Positions 24,644-35,317 of a stretch of DNA of 64,000 nucleotides are shown here, in pieces. Under the pieces are notes generated by a model. It searched no databases. It was not told where the DNA came from and saw nothing but the letters and a program-made list of their open reading frames with translations. The position numbers and the translations under genes were made by a program. This DNA comes from Kineosporiaceae bacterium (lineage in GTDB: Bacteria > Actinomycetota > Actinomycetes > Actinomycetales > Kineosporiaceae). How positions within the stretch are numbered: the stretch's first letter is position 1; the number at the start of each line of letters is the position of its first letter. The stretch is taken from contig JADJPO010000006.1 of the NCBI GenBank assembly GCA_016713225.1, positions 1-64,000 of the forward strand. The letters are read 5' to 3'.

Positions 24644-26109
24644 ACACCCCGTTGCGCCGCCTGGCCACCGTGGTCACCGTGTTGTTCGCGTTGCTCTTCG
24701 GCGCCGGCACCTATGTGCAGTTCGTGCGGGCCTCGTGGCTGGATGCCCGCCCCGGGAACGCCCGGACGCTGTACAAGAACTTCGGCCGCGAACGGCAACC
24801 GATCATCCTGGCCGGGCGTCAGATCGCCGTGTCCAAAGCGGTGGACGACGCCTACACCTACCAGCGCAGTTACCCCGATGGACCGCTCTACAGCGCCGTC
24901 ACCGGCTACTACTCGATCGTCTACGGTGCCACCGGCATCGAGGCGGCCGAGGGTTCGTTGCTGTCCGGCACAGCCGATCAGCTCTTCGTCCGGCGGATCC
25001 AGGACCTGCTCACCGGCAAGCCCGCCCAGGGGGCCACGGTGGAGCTGACGATCCAGCCGAAGGCGCAACAGGCGGCGTGGGACGCCCTCGGCGATCAGCG
25101 AGGCGCCGTGGTGGCGCTCGACCCGCGCACCGGCGACATCCTGGCGATGGTGAGCAAGCCCGCCTACGACCCGAACCGGCTGGCCTCCCACGACACAGCA
25201 GCGGTCAAGAAGGCCTACACCGCCCTGAACGACGACGAGGGCCGCCCGCTGGAGAACCGGGCCATCGCGAGCCGGCTCTACCCGCCCGGATCGACCTTCA
25301 AGTTGATCACGGCCGCCGCTGCCCTGGAGAGTGGTGACTACGAGCTCGACACCGAGGTGGACGGCCCGGCCCAGCTGACCCTGCCCCAGACCAAGACCAC
25401 CCTGCCCAACGACTTCTCCGGCGCCTGCTCACCCAGCGGCAAGATCACCTTGAAGGATGCCTTGAGGATCTCCTGCAACACCGCGTTCGGCTCGGTCGGT
25501 ATGGCCCTGGGGGGCGAGGCGCTGCGTGAGCAGGCGACGAAGTTCGGTTTCGGTCAGCCCCTGAAGATGCCGCTGACGGTGACCCCGAGCCAGTTCCCCG
25601 AGAACCCGAGCCCTGCCCAGGTGGCCCAGTCGGCGATCGGCCAGTTCGACGTCCGGGTCAGCCCGCTGCAGATGGCCATGGTCTCGGCGGCGATCGCCAA
25701 CCGGGGCATCGTGATGAAGCCGCGCCTGGTCAACCGGATCCTGGCGGCGGACCTGACCGTGATGTCGCGCCCGCAGACCGAGGAGCTGGGCCGGGCGGTC
25801 TCGACGGGCACGGCCGAGAAGCTGACCGACATGATGGAGGCCGTGGTCTCCTCCGGTACCGGCACCCGAGCCCAGTTGGACGGCGTCCGGGTGGCGGGCA
25901 AGACCGGCACCGCCGAGCAGGGCAAGGATGCCCAGGGACGCAAGCGGCCACCGAACGCATGGTTCACCGCGTTCGCCCCTGCGGATGATCCACAGGTCGC
26001 CGTGGCCGTCATCGTGGAGGACGGTGGAACGCTCGGAGACGAGGCGTCGGGTGGCCGAGTGGCGGCCCCGATCGCGAAGAAGGTCATGGAGGCGGTGATC
26101 AGCCAGTGA
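24640..26109 (+). CDS. pbpA: PbpA, class B penicillin-binding protein (D,D-transpeptidase)
   Basis: 489-aa class B PBP. A single N-terminal membrane anchor (about 8-27) is followed by a dimerisation/linker region and a transpeptidase domain. All three catalytic motifs are present: SxxK at Ser218-Lys221 (PPGSTFK), SCN at 278-280 and KTG at 421-423. It cross-links peptidoglycan with RodA in elongation or septation. It overlaps rodA upstream (ATGA) and pknA downstream (GTGA). Confidence 0.96.
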   Translation: MNTPLRRLATVVTVLFALLFGAGTYVQFVRASWLDARPGNARTLYKNFGRERQPIILAGRQIAVSKAVDDAYTYQRSYPDGPLYSAVTGYYSIVYGATGIEAAEGSLLSGTADQLFVRRIQDLLTGKPAQGATVELTIQPKAQQAAWDALGDQRGAVVALDPRTGDILAMVSKPAYDPNRLASHDTAAVKKAYTALNDDEGRPLENRAIASRLYPPGSTFKLITAAAALESGDYELDTEVDGPAQLTLPQTKTTLPNDFSGACSPSGKITLKDALRISCNTAFGSVGMALGGEALREQATKFGFGQPLKMPLTVTPSQFPENPSPAQVAQSAIGQFDVRVSPLQMAMVSAAIANRGIVMKPRLVNRILAADLTVMSRPQTEELGRAVSTGTAEKLTDMMEAVVSSGTGTRAQLDGVRVAGKTGTAEQGKDAQGRKRPPNAWFTAFAPADDPQVAVAVIVEDGGTLGDEASGGRVAAPIAKKVMEAVISQ

Positions 26110-27802
26110 GCGTGCGCGCGGGGACGCGGATCAATGGTCGCTACCGGCTCAGTGAACGGATCGCGGTCGGTGGCATGGGCGAGGTGTGGCGCGCCACCGA
26201 CGAGGGTCTCGGCCGGTCGGTGGCGGTCAAGATCCTGCGCGCCGAGCTCGCCGAGGACGAGGCCTTCCGCAAGCGGTTCCGGGCCGAGGCGCGCACCGCG
26301 GCCAGCCTGCCGCACAACGGCATCGCCGCGGTCTTCGACTACGGCGAGACGACCGTCGGGCCGGACGGCGTGTCGCCGTCCGCCGACCCGGTGCAGGGCG
26401 ACGGCATCGCCTACCTGGTGATGGAACTCGTTCCAGGAGAAGCCCTTTCGGCAATCCTGACCCGGGGTGCGCTGGGCATCGAGCGCACCTTGGCGCTGCT
26501 GGCCCAGGCCGCCCGCGCGTTGCACGCCGCCCACGCCAAGGGTGTCATCCACCGCGATGTCAAGCCCGCCAACCTGATGGTCACGCCCGAGGGCCGGGTG
26601 AAGGTCACCGACTTCGGCATCGCGCGTCCGGTCGACCACGAGCCGCTCACCATGACCGGACAGGTGATGGGCACGGCCCACTACCTGGCCCCCGAGCTGG
26701 CCCGGGGTCTGGACGCCAGCCCGTTGTCGGACGTGTACGCCCTGGGTGTGGTGGCTTATGAGTGCCTGGCCGGTCATCGACCGTTCGAGGGCGACAACCA
26801 GGTGCTGGTGGCCACGGCCCATCTGAGTCAGCAGCCGCCGCCGCTGCCCGGCACCATCCCGCCGGACGTCGTGGCTGCCGTCGATGCCGCCATGGAGAAG
26901 GACCCGGCCGATCGGGTGCGGTCGGCCGAGCTGTTCGCCATCGCCCTCGAGAAGCTGCTCGCCCACGACCCGACGGCGCTGGCCGACATCGGTGGGTCCC
27001 GCCAGGACGGCACCGCGCACCACCGGCACGTCCACTCGGCGCAGGCGCCGATGATCGGGCCGGACGGCGTGGCCGCCTCACGCGCTGGACGGCACAGTGC
27101 CCCGCCGACCGCACCGTCGCCGGCCTCATCGTCACCGATCGCCGGTGGCCTCGGGGCACCTCCGACCCGGGTCACGCCGGGTGCTGCCGACACCGTTGCC
27201 GCGCCCCGGCCGGGCGGGTGGCCGAGCGTTCCCACCGCCCCCCAGGGCCTGCCGGCGACCCGCCGCGCCGGTGGCGGTGCGGCGGCCGGCTCGCGGCCGC
27301 CGGGACCGAACACCGGACGACGGCGCGACGGGCGGCCGAAGATCTCGCCGACCTGGCTGCTGATCGGGGGCCTGCTGGGCGTGATCGTGCTGGTGGTGGT
27401 GTTGATCGTCGCCACCACCGAGGACCCGGGTGGTCCGGTCGACGTCACCGACGCGACGCCGACGTCCCAGGTCACCGGAGCCCAGACGCCCTCGTTGCTG
27501 CCCACGACGTCTCAAACCGGCTCGCTGACCCCGACCGGGCGCAAGTCGTCCTCCCGCCCCAGCCGCTCGCCGTCGGTGGCGCCGTCCTCGGGCGTGCCCA
27601 CCAGCGCGCCGCCGTCCAGCGGGCGGCCGAGCTCGCCGGCGCCGTCCAGCCCCGCACCGTCGAGCCCCGGGCCGACCAGTCCTGATCCGACCACGCCGCC
27701 GCCGACCACCCCGTCGGTGCCGGTCTCGCCCACGGCGAGCGTCCCTCCCCCGTCCTCGCCCGCCGCCGGTGGATTGGGTGCCGCGCTCGTCCAGGAGAAG
27801 CC

Positions 27803-27806
<4 letters not shown>
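26106..27806 (+). CDS. pknA: PknA-type Ser/Thr protein kinase
   Basis: 566-aa receptor-like kinase. The kinase domain (about 12-280) has the glycine loop IAVGGMGEV, Lys42, HRDVKPANLM (149-158), DFG (169-171) and an activation segment with Thr residues (LTMTGQVMGT). A basic Pro/Ala juxtamembrane region, one membrane helix (about 418-440, LLGVIVLVVVLIVA) and a Ser/Pro/Thr-rich outer tail follow. There is no sensor domain, as in mycobacterial PknA. It phosphorylates division and wall proteins. The 3' end overlaps pknB by 4 bp (ATGA). Confidence 0.94.
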
Positions 27807-29721
<1,915 letters not shown>

Positions 29722-29728
<7 letters not shown>

Positions 29729-29745
29729 TCGTCGAGCTGATCGTC
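29722..29745 (+). repeat. 12-bp tandem duplication across the pknB stop codon
   Basis: GAGCTGATCGTC twice in tandem, then a partial third copy. The 12-bp period keeps frame, giving a second in-frame TGA. Confidence 0.7.
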
Positions 29746-29755
29746 GAGCTGAACG

Positions 29756-30412
29756 TCAGCGGCGGACCAGGGGGGCCAGCCCGGCGGAACGGGCCACGGC
29801 GTCCGGCGAACCGCACTGGGCGAGCCAGTTCGCGAGCAGCCGGTGACCGCCCTCGGTGAGCACCGACTCGGGGTGGAACTGCACGCCGTGCAGCGGCAAC
29901 TCGCGGTGCTGCAGCGCCATCACGACGCCGTCGCTGGTCCAGCCGGTCAGCTCGAGGCAGTCCGGCACCGTGTCGGCGACCACCGCCAGGGAGTGGTACC
30001 GGGTCGCGGTGAACGGTGAATCGAGGCCGCTCAGCACCCCGTGCCCGGTGTGGAAGACCTGCGAGGTCTTACCGTGCATCAGCTCGGGGGCATGGGTCAC
30101 GGTGCCGCCGAACACCTCGCCGAGCGCCTGATGGCCCAGGCACACCCCGAGCATCGGCTGGGCGTGCGCGGCGCAGTACTCGACCATCGCCGGGCAGACC
30201 CCGGCCTCGGCCGGCGTGCCCGGCCCGGGCGAGAGCAGCACGCCGTCGTAGCCGGCGGCGTCCGCCGTACCCACCTCGTCGTTGCGCCGGACGTCGCAGC
30301 TCGCGCCGAGCTGGGCCAGGTAGCCGACGATCGTCCACACGAAGCTGTCGTAGTTGTCGACCACGAGGATCCGGACGGCGGGGGTGTCTGTGCTGTGGGT
30401 GCGCTCGCTCAC
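29756..30412 (-). CDS. trpG: glutamine amidotransferase subunit (TrpG/PabA family)
   Basis: 218-aa class I glutamine amidotransferase that supplies ammonia to anthranilate or aminodeoxychorismate synthase. The triad is Cys91 (GVCLGHQ), His180 and Glu182 (FHPES), and the start VVDNYDSFVW is typical. At this position beside pknB it is called trpG in mycobacteria, but the partner synthase is not in the window, so use in folate (PabA) or tryptophan synthesis is open. The GTG at 30412 has GGAGG only one base upstream, so the true start signal is unclear. Confidence 0.88.
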   Translation of the reverse strand: MSERTHSTDTPAVRILVVDNYDSFVWTIVGYLAQLGASCDVRRNDEVGTADAAGYDGVLLSPGPGTPAEAGVCPAMVEYCAAHAQPMLGVCLGHQALGEVFGGTVTHAPELMHGKTSQVFHTGHGVLSGLDSPFTATRYHSLAVVADTVPDCLELTGWTSDGVVMALQHRELPLHGVQFHPESVLTEGGHRLLANWLAQCGSPDAVARSAGLAPLVRR

Positions 30413-30467
30413 GCCTCCATCGTGTCAGTTCCCGCTGTTCGGTGACGGTCCGCCGGCTCGGGTACGA

Positions 30468-31253
30468 CTAGGGCAGTGGCCGCGCGTGATCGAGTCGCGG
30501 GGCGCCCGTGTAGCCGGGCACCTGCTGGATCCCGCCGTCGCGCACGTCGTAGCCGAGACCGACCTGGCGCACGTATTCGCGGTACACCCCGACCTCCGGC
30601 GAGGTGTCCAGACCGCGCCGCAGGGCCTCGGGGTCGCCGAGGGCAACCACCACGTAGGGCGGCGAGTAGAGCGTGTCCTGCACCAACAGCGTGTTGCCCA
30701 CACAGCGCACCGCGGTGGTGGCGATGATCCGCCGTCCCATCAGGGTGATCGCCTCGGCGCCGCCCGCCCACAGCGCGTTGACCACGGCCTGGAGGTCCTG
30801 CTGATGGACGACGAGCTCGTCGGCGCGGAAGCCCTCGCGCACCCGGCCTGCGGGGGCGTCGTCCAGGGTCACCGTGAGCGTCGGACCCCGCAGCGCCGTC
30901 AGACCGGCAGGTTGCGCGAGGGCGGCGACCTCGGCCTGCAGCCTGGCGACCGTGCCGTTGGCGCGGCCCTCGGCGGCGGTGAGGCCGTCGATCTGGCGGG
31001 TCAGCCGGGCGACCCGGTCGGCGGCCTGTTGCCCGCGGGCCTGTTCGGGGGTGTAGAGCGCCGTGCTGTCGACGCGATCGGTGCGTGGGGTGCCGTGCTG
31101 CGCCTCGTGGGCGCTGGTGGAGAACAGCAGCCCGGCCAGCAGCAGCACGGCCGCGAGCGGCCACCGGTGTGCACGGCGTGGAGTCGATTCCTGGCTCGAT
31201 TCCGGGGTCGATTCCTGGCTCGATTCGTGGCTCGATTCGTGGCTCGCCACCAT
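30468..31253 (-). CDS. DUF881 family membrane protein
   Basis: 261-aa protein with one N-terminal membrane segment (about 33-50), a coiled-coil stretch (about 75-110) and an outer DUF881 domain (core LRGPTLTVTLDDAP, NALWAGGAEAITLMGRRI, YSPPYVVVALGD). Function is unknown; the family is linked to division genes and sits next to crgA here as in Mycobacterium. The cytoplasmic N-terminus is a Ser/Glu-rich repeat of four-residue units (ESSQ, ESTP, ESSH). ATG 31253 is preferred, since AGGAGG lies 11 nt upstream and abuts the alternative GTG at 31265. Confidence 0.86.
   Translation of the reverse strand: MVASHESSHESSQESTPESSQESTPRRAHRWPLAAVLLLAGLLFSTSAHEAQHGTPRTDRVDSTALYTPEQARGQQAADRVARLTRQIDGLTAAEGRANGTVARLQAEVAALAQPAGLTALRGPTLTVTLDDAPAGRVREGFRADELVVHQQDLQAVVNALWAGGAEAITLMGRRIIATTAVRCVGNTLLVQDTLYSPPYVVVALGDPEALRRGLDTSPEVGVYREYVRQVGLGYDVRDGGIQQVPGYTGAPRLDHARPLP
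31184..31243 (-). repeat. five 12-bp tandem units inside the DUF881 gene
   Basis: TCGATTCSTGGC-type units (one diverged to CGGG) in tandem; each encodes four residues of the Ser/Glu-rich N-terminal tail of the DUF881 protein. Confidence 0.85.
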
Positions 31254-31294
31254 CGGTCCGTGCACCTCCTGCCTCGAGGATCGCTTCGGCCGCT

Positions 31295-31300
31295 TACGCT
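31295..31300 (+). promoter_or_regulatory. putative -10 element upstream of crgA
   Basis: TACGCT, in the same TTACGCT context seen upstream of fhaA; about 87 nt before the crgA start. Confidence 0.3.
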
Positions 31301-31386
31301 AGGTACGCGAAGATGGAATCACCAGAGCACACATCCCACGAGTGATCGACACCGGCGTGCACCCGCGTCCGGTCGAGGAGCCTGAC

Positions 31387-31635
31387 ATGCCCGAGTCCCG
31401 GGTTCGCCGCAAGGCGCCGTTCACCCCGCCATCGGCCAAGGCGGCCCCACCCAAGCCGAACGCGCGCTGGTTCGTCCCGGTGATGGTGGGACTGCTGGTG
31501 CTGGGTTTGATCTACCTCGTCGTCAGCTACCTGGCCGAGTTCCGCTACCCGGTGCCGGGCATCGGCTACTGGAACCTCGGGATCGGGTTCGGCATCGTCA
31601 TGGCCGGGTTCGTGATGACCACCCGCTGGCGCTGA
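31387..31635 (+). CDS. crgA: CrgA, cell-division regulator
   Basis: 82-aa two-span membrane protein of the CrgA family. It starts MPESRVRRKAP, as in known CrgA proteins. The two hydrophobic segments are about 29-48 and 58-77, separated by a short loop with FRYPVPGIGYWN. CrgA coordinates FtsZ-ring and PBP recruitment in actinobacteria. The ATG at 31387 has GAGGAG 6 nt upstream; a longer frame to 31342 is not needed. It is divergent from DUF881, as in mycobacteria. Confidence 0.94.
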   Translation: MPESRVRRKAPFTPPSAKAAPPKPNARWFVPVMVGLLVLGLIYLVVSYLAEFRYPVPGIGYWNLGIGFGIVMAGFVMTTRWR

Positions 31636-31665
31636 GCCGCAGGTCCCCTTCGCACCACGTGTCGC

Positions 31666-31697
31666 TGCCCGGCCACGCCCTCGTGCGTGGCCGGGCA
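31666..31697 (+). terminator. strong hairpin after crgA
   Basis: Perfect 12-bp stem TGCCCGGCCACG/CGTGGCCGGGCA with an 8-nt loop, 31 nt after the crgA stop. There is no T-run, typical of high-GC actinobacterial terminators. Confidence 0.75.
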
Positions 31698-31710
31698 GTC
31701 GTGCGTTCCC

Positions 31711-31875
31711 GTACATCCACAGGGTTGACCACAGCCTGTGGGAAGTCACAGACCTGGAATTACACAGGTGTGAGTAACCATGTGGACAAGCCTGTCCGGC
31801 CTGCTGGGAGGCGCCGCTCACCTCCACTGGACAGCCGCCCGCCGATGGTCACGATCGAGTGGCGGGTGGTCCACA
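31711..31875. other. DnaA-box-like cluster in the crgA-ureidopropionase spacer
   Basis: The 322-bp gene-free stretch 31636-31957 holds an exact DnaA box on the minus strand (TGTGGACAA, 31781-31789). One-mismatch boxes lie at 31725-31733 (TTGACCACA) and 31867-31875 (TGGTCCACA). A perfect CCACAG-C-CTGTGG palindrome lies at 31729-31741. The middle part (31741-31785) is visibly richer in A/T than its surroundings. Function is not proven. Confidence 0.45.
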
Positions 31876-31878
31876 CCC

Positions 31879-31908
31879 TTGACACTGCGGAAATCGTCCT
31901 GAAATGTT
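31879..31908 (+). promoter_or_regulatory. putative promoter of the pyrimidine catabolism operon
   Basis: A perfect -35 TTGACA (31879-31884) followed 17-18 bp later by a weak -10 (AAATGT/AATGTT, 31902-31908). It is about 50 nt before the first gene's ATG. Confidence 0.45.
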
Positions 31909-31957
31909 CGCGCGACACCGTAAGCGCCGTTCCCGCCAGCAGCACGGAGGGCAGATC

Positions 31958-32806
31958 ATGTCGATCGTTCGGGCAGCCATCACCCAGGCGAAGTGGACCG
32001 GCGACAAGGAGTCCATGCTCGCCAAGCACGAGGGTCTGGTGCGGCAGGCGGCCGCCCAGAACGTGCAGGTGATCTGCTTCCAGGAGCTCTTCTACGGCCC
32101 CTACTTCGGCATCGTGCAGGACAAGAAGTACTACGACTACGCCGAGTCGGTGCCCGGCCCGACCACCGAACGGTTCGCCGCCCTGGCCGCCGAACACCAC
32201 ATGGTGATGGTGCTGCCCGTCTACGAGGAGGAGCAGCCCGGCGTCCTGTACAACTGCGCCGCCGTGATCGATGCCGACGGCACCTTCCTCGGCAAGTACC
32301 GCAAGAACCACATCCCGCACGTGGACCGGTTCTGGGAGAAGTTCTACTTCCGCCCCGGCAACCTGGGCTGGCCGGTGTTCGACACCGCCGTGGGCAAGAT
32401 CGGCGTGACCATCTGCTACGACCGGCACTTCCCCGAGGGGTGGCGGGTGCTCGGCCTGAACGGCGCCCAGATCGTGTTCAACCCGAACGCCTCCAAGCCG
32501 GGCCTGTCGAACCGGCTGTGGGAGCTGGAGCAGACCTGCGCCGCCGGCGCCAACGGTTACTTCGTCGGCGTGCCCAACCGGGTCGGCGCCGAGACCGGCG
32601 AGTTCGGTGAGCAGGCGGTCGACTTCTACGGCACCTCCTACTTCGCCGACCCGCGCGGCAACTACGTCGGCGAGGTGGCCACCAGTACCGATGAGGAGAT
32701 GCTGGTGCGCGACCTCGACATGAGCCTGGTGCGCGAGGTGCGCGCCGACTGGCAGTTCTATCGAGACCGCCGTCCCGACGCCTATGGCCCGATCGTGGCT
32801 CCGTGA
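31958..32806 (+). CDS. beta-ureidopropionase (N-carbamoyl-beta-alanine amidohydrolase), nitrilase family
   Basis: 282-aa carbon-nitrogen hydrolase. The Glu-Lys-Cys triad is visible: Glu43 (FQELFYGPYF), Lys116 (YRKNHIP) and Cys153 (VTICYDRHFPE). Close similarity to beta-ureidopropionase/N-carbamoylputrescinase and the next-door dihydropyrimidinase point to hydrolysis of N-carbamoyl-beta-alanine to beta-alanine, CO2 and ammonia, the last step of reductive pyrimidine breakdown. The ATG at 31958 has GGAGG upstream; the longer frame to 31904 lacks one. First gene of the operon. Confidence 0.9.
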   Translation: MSIVRAAITQAKWTGDKESMLAKHEGLVRQAAAQNVQVICFQELFYGPYFGIVQDKKYYDYAESVPGPTTERFAALAAEHHMVMVLPVYEEEQPGVLYNCAAVIDADGTFLGKYRKNHIPHVDRFWEKFYFRPGNLGWPVFDTAVGKIGVTICYDRHFPEGWRVLGLNGAQIVFNPNASKPGLSNRLWELEQTCAAGANGYFVGVPNRVGAETGEFGEQAVDFYGTSYFADPRGNYVGEVATSTDEEMLVRDLDMSLVREVRADWQFYRDRRPDAYGPIVAP

Positions 32807-32819
32807 GGGAGGGGTTGAC

Positions 32820-34241
32820 GTGAGCACCACTCTGATCACCGGCGGCACCGTCGTCTCGGCGACCGGCCGGGTCGCCGCCGACGTCCTGGTGGACGGCGAG
32901 CGCATCGTCGCCGTCCTGGCCCCCGGTTCGACACTGCTCGGTCACGATCTCGCGGCGGGCGCCGATCGGGTGATCGACGCCGCGGGCAAGTACGTGATCC
33001 CCGGGGGGGTCGATGCCCATACCCACATGGAGTTGCCGTTCGGTGGCACCGCCGCCTCGGACACCTTCGAGACCGGTACCCGGGCGGCTGCCTGGGGTGG
33101 CACCACCACCATCGTCGACTTCGCGCTGCAGACCCCCGGCGTCCAGGTGCTCGACGGCCTGGCCACCTGGCATGCCAAGGCCGAGGGCAACTGCGCCATC
33201 GACTACGGGTTCCACCAGATCATCGGCAGCGTGGACGCCGACGCCCTGGCCTCGATGCCGCGCCTGCTGGACGAGGGGGTCAGCAGCTTCAAGCTGTTCA
33301 TGGCCTACCCGGGCGTCTTCTACGCCGACGACGGGCAGATCCTGAAGGCGATGCAGATCAGCGCCGAGACCGGGCTGATGACGATGATGCACGCCGAGAA
33401 CGGCATCGCCATCGACGTGCTGGCCGAGCAGCTGGTGGCCGCGGGCAAGACCGATCCGTACTACCACGGCATCGCCCGCGCCTGGCAGATGGAGGAGGAG
33501 GCCACCCACCGGGCGATCATGCTGGCCGACCTGACGGGCGCGCCGCTGTACGTCGTCCACGTCTCGGCGAAACAGGCTGTGGCGCAACTGGCCACGGCGC
33601 GCGACCGCGGCGCCAACGTGTTCGGCGAGACCTGCCCGCAGTACCTGTACCTCTCGCTGGAGGAACAGCTCGGGGCGCCCGGATTCGAGGGTGCGAAGTG
33701 GGTGTGCTCGACGCCGCTGCGCTCGCGCGCCGAGGGCCACCAGGACTCGATGTGGCAGGCGTTGCGCACCAACGATCTGCAGATGGTCTCGACCGACCAC
33801 TGCCCGTTCTGCTTCAAGGACCAGAAGGAGCTCGGCCTGGGCAACTTCATGAAGATCCCCAACGGGATCGGGTCGGTGGAGCACCGGATGGACCTGCTGT
33901 ACCAAGGCGTGGTCAGCGGCCAGATCTCGCTGGAGCGGTGGGTGGAGGTCACCTCGACCACGCCGGCGCGAATGTTCGGCCTGTACGGGCGCAAGGGCGT
34001 GATCGCCCCCGGCGCGGACGCCGACCTCGTGGTCTACGACCCGAACGGCCACACCTCGATCGGGTACGGCAAGACCCACCACATGGCGATGGACCACTCC
34101 GCGTGGGAGGGGTTCGAGATCGACGGGCACGTGGACGTCGTGATGAGCCGGGGCCGAGTGTTGATCGAGAACGGTGAGTACCACGAGAGCAAGGGGCACG
34201 GGCGCTACGTCAAACGCGGTCTGAGTCAGTACCTCGTCTAG
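32820..34241 (+). CDS. hydA: dihydropyrimidinase (D-hydantoinase family)
   Basis: 473-aa cyclic amidohydrolase. The binuclear metal site is complete: DAHTH near residue 63, the Lys to be carboxylated in SSFKLFMAYPG, His in MMHAENG and VVHVSAK, and Asp in STDHCPF. It opens dihydrouracil or dihydrothymine to the N-carbamoyl-beta-amino acid, feeding the ureidopropionase encoded 13 bp upstream. GTG start with GGAGG 7-8 nt upstream. An 11-bp-period duplication spans its stop codon. Confidence 0.93.
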   Translation: MSTTLITGGTVVSATGRVAADVLVDGERIVAVLAPGSTLLGHDLAAGADRVIDAAGKYVIPGGVDAHTHMELPFGGTAASDTFETGTRAAAWGGTTTIVDFALQTPGVQVLDGLATWHAKAEGNCAIDYGFHQIIGSVDADALASMPRLLDEGVSSFKLFMAYPGVFYADDGQILKAMQISAETGLMTMMHAENGIAIDVLAEQLVAAGKTDPYYHGIARAWQMEEEATHRAIMLADLTGAPLYVVHVSAKQAVAQLATARDRGANVFGETCPQYLYLSLEEQLGAPGFEGAKWVCSTPLRSRAEGHQDSMWQALRTNDLQMVSTDHCPFCFKDQKELGLGNFMKIPNGIGSVEHRMDLLYQGVVSGQISLERWVEVTSTTPARMFGLYGRKGVIAPGADADLVVYDPNGHTSIGYGKTHHMAMDHSAWEGFEIDGHVDVVMSRGRVLIENGEYHESKGHGRYVKRGLSQYLV

Positions 34242-34252
34242 CCCTCGTCCAG
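34232..34252 (+). repeat. tandem duplication across the dihydropyrimidinase stop codon
   Basis: CCTCGTCTAG followed by CCTCGTCCAG, period 11 bp; the first copy holds the TAG stop. Confidence 0.6.
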
Positions 34253-34287
34253 CAGATCACAGTCCGGGCACACAGGAGGAGGTCGCG

Positions 34288-35304
34288 ATGGAGTTCGGCG
34301 CGGTACTGCAGTGCAACCCGCCCGCGGCCCGCACGGTCGCGATGGCCAAGCTGGCCGAGTCCTACGGCTTCGACTACGTGTGGACCTTCGACTCCCACCT
34401 GCTCTGGCAGGAGCCCTACGTCATCTACAGCCAGATCCTGGAGGAGACCCGCAAGATCAAGGTCGGCCCGATGGTCACCAACCCGGCCACCCGCGACTGG
34501 ACCGTCACCGCCTCGATCCACGCCACGCTCAACGAGATGTACGGCAACCGCACCATCTGCGGCATCGGGCGCGGCGACTCGGCGGTGCGCGTGGTGAACG
34601 GGGCACCGACCACGCTGGCCACGCTGCGCGAGGCGATCCACGTGATCCGTGAGCTGGCCAACTCACGGTCGGTGGAGTACAACGGCTCGATCCTGCGCTT
34701 TCCCTGGAGCAAGGGGTCCACCCTCGACGTGTGGGTGGCCGCCTACGGCCCCAAGGCGTTACAGCTCACCGGCGAGGTCGGTGACGGGTTCATCCTGCAG
34801 TTGGCCGACGTCGACATCGCCTCGTGGATGATCGAGACCGTCCGGACGGCGGCCAGCGATGCCGGGCGCGATCCGATGGCGGTGAAGTTCTGTGTCGCCG
34901 CCCCGGCCTACGTCGGTACCGACCTGGCGCACATGCGCGACCAGTGCCGGTGGTTCGGCGGCATGGTGGGCAATCACGTGGCCGACATCGTCACCAAGTA
35001 CGGTCAGAGCTCTGCCGTGCCGAAGGCCCTGACCGACTACATCGCCGGCCGGCAGGGCTACGACTACAACCAGCACGGCCGCCCCGGCAACACCCACGCC
35101 AGCTTCGTGCCCGACGAGATCGTCGACCGGTTCTGCATCCTGGGAACCCCGGCCGAACACATCGAGAAGCTCCGGGCGCTCGAGGCGATCGGGGTCGACC
35201 AGTTCGCCGCCTACATCCAGCACGACGACAACGAGGCCACCATGCGCTCGTACGGCACCACGGTGATCCCCGCCCTGGCGGACGTGGTGACGGCGAAGCT
35301 GTGA
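34288..35304 (+). CDS. F420-type luciferase-like oxidoreductase (TIGR03842/CPS_4088-like)
   Basis: 338-aa TIM-barrel protein of the bacterial luciferase-like superfamily. Diagnostic parts are the start EFGAVLQCNPP, ESYGFDYVWTFDSHLLWQE, VGPMVTNPATRDW and GIGRGDSAVRV, which mark the F420-dependent branch. I recognise it as the type often found beside dihydropyrimidinase. It has AGGAGGAGG before the ATG and lies within the pyrimidine operon. It is the only redox enzyme in the operon, so it may act on the pyrimidine ring or on a downstream product; the reaction is unproven. Confidence 0.82.
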   Translation: MEFGAVLQCNPPAARTVAMAKLAESYGFDYVWTFDSHLLWQEPYVIYSQILEETRKIKVGPMVTNPATRDWTVTASIHATLNEMYGNRTICGIGRGDSAVRVVNGAPTTLATLREAIHVIRELANSRSVEYNGSILRFPWSKGSTLDVWVAAYGPKALQLTGEVGDGFILQLADVDIASWMIETVRTAASDAGRDPMAVKFCVAAPAYVGTDLAHMRDQCRWFGGMVGNHVADIVTKYGQSSAVPKALTDYIAGRQGYDYNQHGRPGNTHASFVPDEIVDRFCILGTPAEHIEKLRALEAIGVDQFAAYIQHDDNEATMRSYGTTVIPALADVVTAKL

Positions 35305-35317
35305 GCGGGCCGATCGG

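Noticed and set aside
31711..31875. DnaA-box cluster as the chromosomal origin itself
   Set aside because: dnaA and dnaN are not adjacent and the number of exact boxes is too small for an actinobacterial oriC; kept only as a possible DnaA-binding region.
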